This document shows positions 55,246-63,281 of a DNA stretch of 64,000 nucleotides, piece by piece. Every line of letters begins with the position of its first letter. The stretch's first letter is position 1. The notes under the pieces are model-generated. The model ran no database searches. It saw only the letters and a list, made by a program, of their open reading frames with translations, and was not told the DNA's origin. The position numbers were made by a program, and so were the translations under genes. The DNA comes from Mycobacterium dioxanotrophicus. Lineage in GTDB: Bacteria > Actinomycetota > Actinomycetes > Mycobacteriales > Mycobacteriaceae. The DNA lies in NCBI RefSeq assembly GCF_002157835.1, contig NZ_CP020809.1, forward strand, positions 3,844,001 through 3,908,000, read 5' to 3'.

Positions 55246-56006
55246 TGCCCGGCTTTGATCTCAGCGGTCGGGTCGCGCTGATCACCGGTGGTGCCAGCGG
55301 AATCGGTCGGGCCATCGCTTTCGCCGTCGCCGAGCACGGCGCAGACGTCGCTGTTCTTGACCTGCCGGGCGCCGATGCCACTGCAACCCTTGAGGGCCTG
55401 ACGGCACGCGGGTCGCGGGCCGTCTTCACGCCGGCCAGCGTGGAATCGGCCGAACAGCTGCGCGACGCTGTCGCCCAGACAGAATCTGAATTGGGTCCGC
55501 TGACGCTGGCGGTCAACGCCGCAGGAATCGCCAATGCCTGCCCCGCGGAGGACATGCCGGTAGAGCAATGGCAGCGGGTGTACTCGATCGACGCAACCGG
55601 GGTGTTCCTAAGCTGCCAAGCCGAGGCAAATGCGATGTTGCGCAACGGCACAGGATCAATCGTCAACATCTCTTCGATGTCGGGCACCATCGTCAACCGG
55701 GGTCTGTTCCAGTGCCACTACAACAGCGCAAAAGCCGCAGTCACCCACCTTTCGAAATCGCTCGCCATGGAATGGGCGACGCGCGGTATCCGGGTCAACT
55801 CACTAAGCCCGGGTTACACCGCCACTCCGATGAACACCCGACCCGAGATGGTCGACAGCATGGCGGTGTTCGCCTCCGAGACACCCATGCAGCGCATCGC
55901 CGACCCGGCCGAAATGGGCGGGCCCGCAGTGTTTCTGCTTTCTGACGCGGCCAGCTTCGTCACCGGCATCGACCTGCTGGTCGACGGCGGATTCTGCGCC
56001 CAGTAA
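55245..56006 (+). CDS. Second short-chain dehydrogenase of the sugar operon
   Basis: The 253-residue SDR carries TGGASGIG at 14-21, Asp39 after strand 2 (VAVLDLPGAD, NAD preference), NAAG at 91-94, the catalytic Ser144 region ISSMSG, and Tyr159/Lys163 in YNSAK. The C-terminus is VTGIDLLVDGGFCAQ. It is closer to D-arabinitol/xylulose-reductase-like SDRs than the first one. With two SDRs in one operon, two stereochemical forms or two successive oxidations are possible. It overlaps the ATPase stop as TGATG. Confidence 0.87.
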   Translation: MPGFDLSGRVALITGGASGIGRAIAFAVAEHGADVAVLDLPGADATATLEGLTARGSRAVFTPASVESAEQLRDAVAQTESELGPLTLAVNAAGIANACPAEDMPVEQWQRVYSIDATGVFLSCQAEANAMLRNGTGSIVNISSMSGTIVNRGLFQCHYNSAKAAVTHLSKSLAMEWATRGIRVNSLSPGYTATPMNTRPEMVDSMAVFASETPMQRIADPAEMGGPAVFLLSDAASFVTGIDLLVDGGFCAQ

Positions 56007-56032
56007 TCCCGAACCCCAATGAAGGAAGAAAG

Positions 56033-56938
56033 ATGACGCAAACAGTTCAACCATCGCAACTCAGCGTCGACCGCGCTGCCGCCGAGGCTTATCTGGCGAA
56101 GATGCAGAAACATCGGGTCATGCCGCCCGAACAACTCGCACCGGTGCTTGCCGATATCGCAACAGGCATTCGACGTGACATTGTCCGAACGATCCAGCAG
56201 GCCGGAATCGGCCATATCGGCGGCGACTTGTCGGTTACCGACATCCTCGTCGCCGCCTACTGGGGTGCCATGTCGGTCAATCCACTCGATCCCAACGACC
56301 CGAACCGAGACAGGTTCATCCTCAGCAAGGGGCACTGCGCCGCCGCGCTCTACTCGACTCTGGCATCGGCCGGCTTCTTTCCGCACGACGCCCTCAGCAC
56401 ATTCGCCAAGCCGCTGTCGGCTCTCAACGGCCACCCCAATCGGGTGAAAGTGCCTGGCGTGGAGACCAATACCGGACCCCTGGGGCATGGGTTTCCGGTG
56501 GCCACCGGATGTGCGTTGGGCGCCAAACTCAGTGGCGCCGACTACCGCACCATCGTCGTGATGGGTGACGGGGAGATGCAGGAGGGTAGCAACTGGGAGG
56601 CAGCGATGACTGCGGCGCACTACGGCCTTGCCTCCCTCACTGCGATCGTCGACCGTAACCGGCTCCAGCAGGGCGACCGCACCGAAGAGACCAAAACCCT
56701 TGAGCCCCTGCATGACAAGTGGACTAGCTTCGGCTTCGAGACACGTCGCATCGACGGCCACGACCATCGGGCGCTGCTGGAGGCGCTCGGTCCGTCCACA
56801 ACCGGCAAACCGGTGGCGATTGTCGCCGACACCATCAAAGGCAAGGGCGTTTCCTTCATCGAAGATCGCGTCGAATGGCACCACAAGGTGCCGAGCGACG
56901 ACCAAGTTCAAGCCGCACTCGAGGAGCTCTCCGCATGA
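56033..56938 (+). CDS. Split transketolase, N-terminal (TPP-binding) subunit
   Basis: The 301-residue protein matches the first half of a transketolase. It has GHIGGDLSVTDILVAAYWG at 60-78, SKGHCAAALYS at 98-108, NTGPLGHGFPVATGCALGAK near 146-165, and the TPP motif MGDGEMQEGSNWEAAM with VDRNRLQ. The C2-transfer active site needs the second subunit, encoded next with a 4-bp overlap. Split transketolases of this kind occur in specialised sugar pathways, such as apulose-4-phosphate transketolase. A GAAGGAAGAAAG site precedes the ATG. Confidence 0.92.
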   Translation: MTQTVQPSQLSVDRAAAEAYLAKMQKHRVMPPEQLAPVLADIATGIRRDIVRTIQQAGIGHIGGDLSVTDILVAAYWGAMSVNPLDPNDPNRDRFILSKGHCAAALYSTLASAGFFPHDALSTFAKPLSALNGHPNRVKVPGVETNTGPLGHGFPVATGCALGAKLSGADYRTIVVMGDGEMQEGSNWEAAMTAAHYGLASLTAIVDRNRLQQGDRTEETKTLEPLHDKWTSFGFETRRIDGHDHRALLEALGPSTTGKPVAIVADTIKGKGVSFIEDRVEWHHKVPSDDQVQAALEELSA

Positions 56939-57894
56939 CCACCGTGACCACCGACGCGCCCACCTTCGACTGCCGTGCCGATTTCGCCGATGAACTGGCT
57001 GCGCTCGCCCGTGCCGACGAGCGAATCGTCGCGGTCTGCAACGACTCCGTCGGTTCCAGCAACCTGGTGAAGTTCCGGGAGGAGTTCCCCGACCGTCTGA
57101 TCAACGTCGGTATCGCCGAGCAGGATCTGGTCGGTGTCGGTGCAGGCCTGGCCAATGCCGGCAGGATCCCGTTCGTCTGCGCTGCCGCACCGTTCTTGAC
57201 CGGACGTGCGACCGAACAGATCAAGGCCGACGTGGCCTACAGCCAGCGTCATGTGGTGCTGTGCGGGCAGAGTCCGGGCATGGCCTACGGCGAGCTCGGC
57301 CCGACCCACCATTCCATCGAGGACTTGTCCTGGATGCGTGCGGTGTCCGGACTGCCAGTGGTGGTTCCGGCCGACGGCGCGCAGACCCGCGCCGCCGTGC
57401 GTTGGGCCGTCGAGCACGGCAAGGGCTCCTACCTGCGCATCCCGCGCTTCAAGGTGCCTGCGATCAGCGATCCGGCAGATACGTTCGCCTTCGGACGGGC
57501 CGTCATCGCCCGACCGGGCAACGACGTAACCATCATCGCCATCGGCACGATGGTCTCACGCGCCCTGTGGGCCGCTGATCAGCTTGCCGCCGAAGGTGTT
57601 TCGGCACGCGTACTGAACATGGCGTTCGTTGAGCCGCTCGATGAGGCAGCCGTGCTGGCCGCAGCGCGGGAGACCGCGGGCATCGTCACCGTCGAGGAGA
57701 GCATCGTCAGCGGAGGCCTCGGGGCCGCAGTGGCATCCCTGGTGTCGCAGTCACATCCATCACGGATGCGGATTCTCGGCGTGCCCGGATTCGCTCCGAC
57801 CGGGGATGCGGCGTTCCTACTGGACTATTTCAATCTCAACGCCGACGGCATCGCCGACGCAGCCCGTAGTGTGATTCACGATGGCCGCGCCTAG
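56935..57894 (+). CDS. Split transketolase, C-terminal subunit
   Basis: The 319-residue protein holds the pyrimidine-binding and C-terminal domains. The TPP-activating glutamate is Glu62 in NVGIAEQDLVGVGAGLA. GELGPTHHSIEDLSWMRAV is the second conserved block, and DVTIIAIGTMVSRALWAADQ begins the C-terminal domain. The ATG overlaps the N-terminal subunit by 4 bp, so equal expression is expected. The sizes (301+319) add up to near a single transketolase less the linker. The ketose donor cannot be read from sequence. Confidence 0.92.
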   Translation: MTTVTTDAPTFDCRADFADELAALARADERIVAVCNDSVGSSNLVKFREEFPDRLINVGIAEQDLVGVGAGLANAGRIPFVCAAAPFLTGRATEQIKADVAYSQRHVVLCGQSPGMAYGELGPTHHSIEDLSWMRAVSGLPVVVPADGAQTRAAVRWAVEHGKGSYLRIPRFKVPAISDPADTFAFGRAVIARPGNDVTIIAIGTMVSRALWAADQLAAEGVSARVLNMAFVEPLDEAAVLAAARETAGIVTVEESIVSGGLGAAVASLVSQSHPSRMRILGVPGFAPTGDAAFLLDYFNLNADGIADAARSVIHDGRA

Positions 57895-59380
57895 CAGCTT
57901 CATCCTCGCGATCGATCAGGGCACCAGCTCGACCAAGGCGATGCTGGTGGACAGCCGGGGTGCGGTGTTCCGCACCGCCAGTGTGGCATTGAGCCAGGTG
58001 CACCCTAATCCCGGTTGGGTCGAACAGAGTGCAGGCGAGATCTGGGCGAGCATCACTCGGTCGGTCCGCGACTGCGTCACCGACGAGATCGCGCCGGCCG
58101 TGGTGGGGGTGGCATTGAGCGTGCAGCGTGAGACGGTTGCGATGTGGGACACCAACACCGGTGACACCATCGGGCCGATCCTCAGCTGGCAGGATCAACG
58201 CACCGCCGCGGCAGCCGCCCGGATCGAGGATGACGGGCATGCCCCGTATATCTTCGATACCACCGGCTTGCCGCTGGATCCGATGTTCTCGGCACTCAAG
58301 GCGTCCTGGCTGCTCGATGAATACGATCCGCTCCGCACCCGCGCCAAGTCGGGCCGCTGGCGCGTAGGCACGATCGACGCCTGGATCCTCTCGCGGTTCG
58401 GCGGCGAGCCGGTGACCGAGGCCGGGAACGCCTCGCGCACCCAGTTGCTCGATATCACCACCCGTACCTGGGATGAAGCTCTGCTCAACATCTTCGGGGT
58501 TCCCCGCGAGGCACTTCCCACGGTGGTGGCCTCGACCGGTCCGTTCCCGGGCGTGCGTGATCTGGATCCGCTGCCCGACGGTGTGCCGGTGCTTGCGGTG
58601 CTGGCCGATTCGCATGCCGCCTTGTTCGCCCACGCCGGCTGGCGTCCGGGGGTGGTGAAGGCCACCTACGGCACCGGCAGCTCGGTGATGGCGTTGGGGC
58701 CCAGGCCTGCGGCGTCCACCGGGGTGTGCTCGACGATCGCTTGGGATGTCGACGGCACCGCCCATGCCTTGGAAGCCAACATCCGCTCCACCGGGAAAAC
58801 CATGTCCTGGTTGGCGGACTTGTTCAACGTTGACATCGACACACTCTGGGACGAAGCCACCACCGCGACGAGCGACGGGGTTGCAGTGGTGCCGGCCTTC
58901 GGAGGGCTCGGCGCACCGCATTGGGACCGCGACGCCACGCCGGTCATCGCTGGGCTGTCGCTTGGCACTCGCAGACCGCAACTGGCCCGAGCCGCGATGG
59001 AGGCCATTGCCTTCCAGATCGACGACGTGGTGGCTGCTTTCGAGACCGTGACCGGTCCGTTGGCGCAACTGCGGTGCGACGGCGGCATGACGAAATCGCG
59101 GGCGTTGATGCAACTGCAATCCGATGTCAGCGCACTGCCGGTAGCGATCTCGTCGACCGCGAACCTCTCGGCCATGGGTGCCGCGCACCTGGCCGGTTTG
59201 CGTCTGGGCTGGTGGACGGCTGCTCAGCTGGAAACCGGCCTGCCCGGGTCCGGCGAATCCGCTCTCGAGCTGGCACCTGCCATAACCGACGACGACCGCC
59301 AGGCGCGACGCCGCGCCTGGGCGGAGGCGGTCGCACGGACCAGGGCTCGCGTTGACCCTACGATTGAGGCGAATGTCTAG
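57881..59380 (+). CDS. FGGY-family carbohydrate kinase
   Basis: The 499-residue kinase has AIDQGTSSTKAMLVD at its N-terminus, HPNPGWVEQSAGEIW near 41-55, SWQDQRT near 102-108, and the catalytic Asp244 in LADSHAALF. The second-domain ATP site is TYGTGSSVMALGP, with CDGGMTKSRALMQLQSDV near the end. It resembles glycerol kinases and ketose (xylulose/apulose) kinases, and operon context favours a ketose. It overlaps the transketolase gene by 14 bp in another frame and lacks a clear ribosome-binding site, so translation is likely coupled. Confidence 0.92.
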   Translation: MAAPSSFILAIDQGTSSTKAMLVDSRGAVFRTASVALSQVHPNPGWVEQSAGEIWASITRSVRDCVTDEIAPAVVGVALSVQRETVAMWDTNTGDTIGPILSWQDQRTAAAAARIEDDGHAPYIFDTTGLPLDPMFSALKASWLLDEYDPLRTRAKSGRWRVGTIDAWILSRFGGEPVTEAGNASRTQLLDITTRTWDEALLNIFGVPREALPTVVASTGPFPGVRDLDPLPDGVPVLAVLADSHAALFAHAGWRPGVVKATYGTGSSVMALGPRPAASTGVCSTIAWDVDGTAHALEANIRSTGKTMSWLADLFNVDIDTLWDEATTATSDGVAVVPAFGGLGAPHWDRDATPVIAGLSLGTRRPQLARAAMEAIAFQIDDVVAAFETVTGPLAQLRCDGGMTKSRALMQLQSDVSALPVAISSTANLSAMGAAHLAGLRLGWWTAAQLETGLPGSGESALELAPAITDDDRQARRRAWAEAVARTRARVDPTIEANV

Positions 59381-59416
59381 TCTCTGATGACTCTGTACGC
59401 ATGGGAGGAGGCCGTG

Positions 59417-60394
59417 GTGACGCGCAGTACCCGCCGTCCACCCGGCGACGATCAGTCGCGTCTCATGGTCAAAGTCGCCCGGCTGTATCACGAACGCGGC
59501 CAGAAGCAGGCGCAGATCGCCGAGGCTCTCGGAATCACCCAGGTGCGGGTGTCGCGTTTGCTCCGGCGCGCGGTCGACGTCGGCGTCGTCAAGACGGTCG
59601 TAGTCTCCCCGCCTGGCGTCCACACCGAGTTGGAGGACCAGCTCCAAGACCGGTTCGGCCTCAACGAAGCGGTTGTCGTCGATGTGATGAGCACCGACGA
59701 ACGCGACATCGCACAAAATCTGGGCGCCGCGGCCGCGGCCTACCTCGACAACACTCTGTTGGGGGACGAAGTCCTTGGTATCTCGTCATGGAGCGCGAAC
59801 CTGCTGGCCGCAGCAACCTTCCTCCGCCCGACCAGCAGCCCGGTGGTCAGCGATGTCGTGCAGTTGGTCGGCGGCGTTGGGGATCCGCAGGTCCAGATCG
59901 AGGCCAACAGGCTGCTGACCACCTTCGCAGCCGCCACTGGAGCCACCCCGATCTTCCTGCCCGCACCCGGCCTGCTCGGCACCGCTGACGCCCGCCGAAG
60001 CCTGATGTCCGACCCGGCAGTGCAACAAGTGACTGCTCGCTGGGCGGAGCTGACCACCGCACTGGTCGGTATCGGAGCTCTGGAGCCGTCACCTTTGCTG
60101 GCCCAGAGCGGAAACAGCATCGCGGCGGCCGACCAGGACACCCTGCGAAAGCTTGGCGCGGTCGGTGACATCTGTCTGCGGTTCTTCGACGAGTCCGGCC
60201 GGCTAGTGGCTTCCGACCTGGACGACAGGGTGATGGGCATCGAACCCGAGCAGCTGATGACCGTGCCGCGACGGATCGGTGTGGCCGGGGGCACGCGCAA
60301 GCTTTCCGCACTACGCGGCGTGCTGCAGGGCGGATGGATCAACGTACTGGTCACCGACATCACCGCGGCGCGCCATCTACTCGGTACCCAGTGA
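59417..60394 (+). CDS. SorC/DeoR-family sugar-responsive regulator
   Basis: The 325-residue protein has an N-terminal helix-turn-helix (QKQAQIAEALGITQVRVSRL) and a SorC-type sugar-phosphate-binding domain. The latter shows GDEVLGISSWSANLLAAATF, then VVQLVGGVGDPQVQIEANRL, and RRIGVAGGTRKLSALRGVL at the end. GTG 59417 follows GGAGGAGG (59404-59411) at good spacing; the earlier ATG 59387 has no such site. It most likely binds the palindrome at 50879-50892 and responds to a phosphorylated pathway intermediate. Both points are inference. Confidence 0.88.
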   Translation: MTRSTRRPPGDDQSRLMVKVARLYHERGQKQAQIAEALGITQVRVSRLLRRAVDVGVVKTVVVSPPGVHTELEDQLQDRFGLNEAVVVDVMSTDERDIAQNLGAAAAAYLDNTLLGDEVLGISSWSANLLAAATFLRPTSSPVVSDVVQLVGGVGDPQVQIEANRLLTTFAAATGATPIFLPAPGLLGTADARRSLMSDPAVQQVTARWAELTTALVGIGALEPSPLLAQSGNSIAAADQDTLRKLGAVGDICLRFFDESGRLVASDLDDRVMGIEPEQLMTVPRRIGVAGGTRKLSALRGVLQGGWINVLVTDITAARHLLGTQ

Positions 60395-60415
60395 CGGTGC
60401 GATAGCGTCATCGGC

Positions 60416-60868
60416 ATGACTGAGGCAGCCACCCAGATCGCGTTCGTTCAGGCCACCTGGCACCGCAATATCGTCGACCAGGCACGCCACGGCTTCACCG
60501 ACAAAATCCAAACCCTCGGTGTCACCGAAAACGAACTCGAATACTTCGAAGTACCGGGCGCCTTCGAAATCCCCTTGACCGCAAAACGTCTCGCGCTCAC
60601 CGGGCGCTATCGCGCCATCGTCGCCGCCGCCCTGGTGGTCGACGGGGGGATCTATCGCCACGAATTCGTGGCCACCGCGGTGATCGACGGACTCATGCGG
60701 GTGCAACTCGACACCGACGTGCCGGTGTTCTCCGTGGTGCTGACTCCGCACCATTTCCACGAGCATGACGAGCACGTCGGCTATTTCACGAAGCATTTCG
60801 TGCAGAAGGGCGCCGAGGCCGCCAGTGCAGTAACTACCACCCTGGAGCTTCACGCCTCGCTGAGGTAG
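60416..60868 (+). CDS. ribH2: RibH2-type lumazine synthase paralogue, last gene of the sugar operon
   Basis: The 150-residue protein has the lumazine synthase fold: AFVQATWHRNIVDQAR, then VPGAFEIPLTAKRLALTGRY, and GGIYRHEFVATAVIDGLMRV with the catalytic histidine. It differs from the housekeeping RibH in this window by VVLTPHHFHEHDEHVGYFTK, where that protein has [13 protein letters not shown]. The VLTPHHFHE block is characteristic of the RibH2 group known from Brucella and rhizobia. It begins 21 nt after the regulator, so it is part of the operon, and converges on ribG. Whether it makes lumazine or works on a pathway ketose phosphate is open. Confidence 0.88.
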   Translation: MTEAATQIAFVQATWHRNIVDQARHGFTDKIQTLGVTENELEYFEVPGAFEIPLTAKRLALTGRYRAIVAAALVVDGGIYRHEFVATAVIDGLMRVQLDTDVPVFSVVLTPHHFHEHDEHVGYFTKHFVQKGAEAASAVTTTLELHASLR

Positions 60869-60882
60869 TCCAACCGCACCGC

Positions 60883-61893
60883 TCAGCCTGGTACGAGACT
60901 CAGCAGCACGTCCGGGCCGATCGGTTCGACCCCGTCGAAGCGCCAGCGCTGGGCATGGGCGATGCTGAGCACGCCGACATCGTCGACCGCAGTGATCGGG
61001 CCGCCCAACAGAATCGGTGCCACATAGGCGATGATCCGGTCGACCGCACCGGCCCGCAGGAACGCGCCGGCCAACGTCGGCCCACCCTCCAACAGCACAT
61101 CGGTGCGGTCGGCGAGGAACTTGATCACTTCGTGCGGGTCATGGGTACGAATCACCATCGTGCGCGAATCATCGTTGAGCACTTTGGCTTCCGACGACAC
61201 CTCGCGATACCCGACCACGACGCGCAGGGGCTGGTGCTCGGCGAGGCTGCCGTCGGCCAGGCGCGCCGTGAGCGCCGGATCATCGGCGAACACCGTGCCG
61301 GTGCCGACCACGATGGCATCGATCACCGCACGCCTGCGGTGCACGTCCGCGCGCGCCGCCGGGCTGGTGATCCACTGGCTGGATCCGTCGGCTGCGGCGC
61401 TGCGACCATCCACGCTGGTGGCGAACTTCCAGGTGACGTGCGGCAGACCCGTGCGCTGTTTGTGCAGCCATTCGCGCAGCGGACCACGCGTGACCTCGTC
61501 GGTCAGCACGCCGGGCACCACCTCGATACCCGCATCGGCCAGCCGTGCCGCACCGCCGGCAGCCACCTCGTTGGGATCGGAGACGGCGTACACCACTCTC
61601 GAAACACCAGCTGCCACAAGCGCATCTACGCACGGCGGGGTACGGCCGTGGTGATTGCACGGTTCCAGGGTGACCACCGCGGTGCCGCCGAGCGCCCGCT
61701 GCCCGGCCCGGCGCAACGCCATCACCTCGGCGTGCGGCCCGCTGGGCGGCTGGGTGGCGCCCACCCCGGCGACCTGACCGTCGCGGTCGACGATGACCGC
61801 GCCGACGGGCGGGTTGGGATAGGTCGTGCCCTTGACCCCGTTGGCCTGCTCGACCGCCAGGCGCATCATGGCGTCGGTCGTCGGTGTGGTCAT
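60883..61893 (-). CDS. ribG: Bifunctional riboflavin deaminase/reductase RibG (RibD)
   Basis: RibG (336 aa) performs the deaminase and reductase steps of riboflavin synthesis. The zinc deaminase motif HAEVMALRRAGQRALGGTAV with CNHHGRTPPCVDAL supplies His and Cys ligands. The reductase half has SVDGRSAAADGSSQWITSP and LLEGGPTLAGAFLRAGAVDR. ATG 61893 overlaps the rsmB stop by 4 bp. In M. tuberculosis rpe lies between these two genes; here it is absent. Confidence 0.94.
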   Translation of the reverse strand: MTTPTTDAMMRLAVEQANGVKGTTYPNPPVGAVIVDRDGQVAGVGATQPPSGPHAEVMALRRAGQRALGGTAVVTLEPCNHHGRTPPCVDALVAAGVSRVVYAVSDPNEVAAGGAARLADAGIEVVPGVLTDEVTRGPLREWLHKQRTGLPHVTWKFATSVDGRSAAADGSSQWITSPAARADVHRRRAVIDAIVVGTGTVFADDPALTARLADGSLAEHQPLRVVVGYREVSSEAKVLNDDSRTMVIRTHDPHEVIKFLADRTDVLLEGGPTLAGAFLRAGAVDRIIAYVAPILLGGPITAVDDVGVLSIAHAQRWRFDGVEPIGPDVLLSLVPG

Positions 61894-63281
61894 CGCACCC
61901 TCAGGGCCGCGGCGAACATCGCGTCGGTGCCGTGCTGGTGTGGCCACAATTGCACGTACGGCCCGGCGCCGAGGTCGTCGGCCGGGGCGAACAGTTCGCG
62001 GGTGTCCAGCGCGGTCACAGGCTGCCGGCGCAGCGCATCGGCCACCACCCCGACCGTCTCGGCCAGGTGCGGGGAACAGGTTGCGTAGAGCACCACCCCG
62101 CCGGGGCGGGTCAGCTTGATGGCCGCGGCCAGCAGCTCCTTCTGCAGTTTCGCCAGGCCGGGCACATCGCCGGGGGCGCGCCGCCAGCGGGCTTCCGGAC
62201 GGCGCCGCAGCGCACCGAGGCCGGTGCAGGGTGCGTCGACCAGCACCCGGTCGAAGCCCGGGGTGAGGCCCGATTCGCGGCCGTCCACCCGGTGCACGTC
62301 GACGCCCAGGCCGCGGGTGTTCTCCTCGACCAGATCAGCGCGGCGCTCCCCCGGCTCGACGGCGGTGATCCTGGCGCCCGAGGCCGTCCCCATCGCGGCC
62401 AGCAGCGCGGTCTTGCCACCCGGTCCGGCACACAGATCCAGCCACCGACCGGTGTCCGGCCCGTCGAGCGCGGCCAGCGTCAAAGCCCGGGCCACCAACT
62501 GGCTGCCCTCGTCCTGAACCTGGGCGCCGCCGTCGCGCACCGCACTGAGCCGCCCCGGATCGCCGCCGGGCAGATACACCGCGTACGGCGAGTACTTGCC
62601 GACGGTGCCGCCGGACTGCTCGGCGAGAGCATCGGCCGTCAACACGCCGGGCCGGGCCGCCAGATGCACCAGTGGGCGCTCGTCGTCGCTGGTCAGCAGG
62701 GCGTCGAGTTCACTGGCCCGTGCACCGAGCGCGTCGGTGAACGCCTGGGCGATCCAGCGTGGATGGGCATGGACGAACGCCGCGTGCCCGACCGGGTCGG
62801 TGTCCGCCGCCGGGGCCAGCTCGTCGGTCCAGGCCTGCTCGTCGCGCGAGGAGATGGTGCGCATCACCCCGTTGACGAAACCCGCTCGGGCCGTGTCGAA
62901 TTCGATACCGGCCTGGTCGACGGTGGTGGACACCGCGGCGTGCGGCTCGACCCGCGTGCGCAGTAATTGGTAGGCACCTAGCCGCAGCAGATCGAGCAAC
63001 ACGGGATCGATGCGATCGGTGGGCCGCCCGGACGCCTTTTCGATCACCGCGTCGAGCAGACCGCGGGCCCGGCAGGCGCCGTAGGTCAGTTCGGTGGCGA
63101 AAGCGGCGTCCCGGCCTTCGATCTTGCGTTCGGTCAGCAGTGCGGGCAGTGCCAGGTTGGCGTACGCATCGCGTTCGGACACCGCGCGCAGCACATCGAA
63201 CGCCGCGCGGCGCGCCGGGTCCAGCGGCGTGCGTCGCGGCTGACGCTTGCGTTGCGGTGGCCGCTTGTCGGGGCGCGTCAT
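61890..63281 (-). CDS. rsmB: 16S rRNA m5C methyltransferase RsmB (Fmu/Sun)
   Basis: The 463-residue enzyme methylates C967 of 16S rRNA with SAM. A NusB-like N-terminal domain ([20 protein letters not shown], then [15 protein letters not shown]) precedes the methyltransferase. The SAM site is [18 protein letters not shown], and the two catalytic cysteines are in [18 protein letters not shown] and [19 protein letters not shown] basic N-terminal tail ([13 protein letters not shown]) is typical. Its ATG overlaps the fmt stop. Confidence 0.95.
   Translation of the reverse strand: MTRPDKRPPQRKRQPRRTPLDPARRAAFDVLRAVSERDAYANLALPALLTERKIEGRDAAFATELTYGACRARGLLDAVIEKASGRPTDRIDPVLLDLLRLGAYQLLRTRVEPHAAVSTTVDQAGIEFDTARAGFVNGVMRTISSRDEQAWTDELAPAADTDPVGHAAFVHAHPRWIAQAFTDALGARASELDALLTSDDERPLVHLAARPGVLTADALAEQSGGTVGKYSPYAVYLPGGDPGRLSAVRDGGAQVQDEGSQLVARALTLAALDGPDTGRWLDLCAGPGGKTALLAAMGTASGARITAVEPGERRADLVEENTRGLGVDVHRVDGRESGLTPGFDRVLVDAPCTGLGALRRRPEARWRRAPGDVPGLAKLQKELLAAAIKLTRPGGVVLYATCSPHLAETVGVVADALRRQPVTALDTRELFAPADDLGAGPYVQLWPHQHGTDAMFAAALRVR

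Noticed and set aside
56033..57894. Frameshifted single transketolase rather than two genes
   Set aside because: Each subunit has its own start, the second with a 4-bp ATGA overlap, and homologous split transketolases are known. No sequence is missing between the domains.
50706..60882. Genomic island with mobility genes
   Set aside because: No integrase, transposase, tRNA or flanking direct repeat was seen. The block looks accessory by synteny only.
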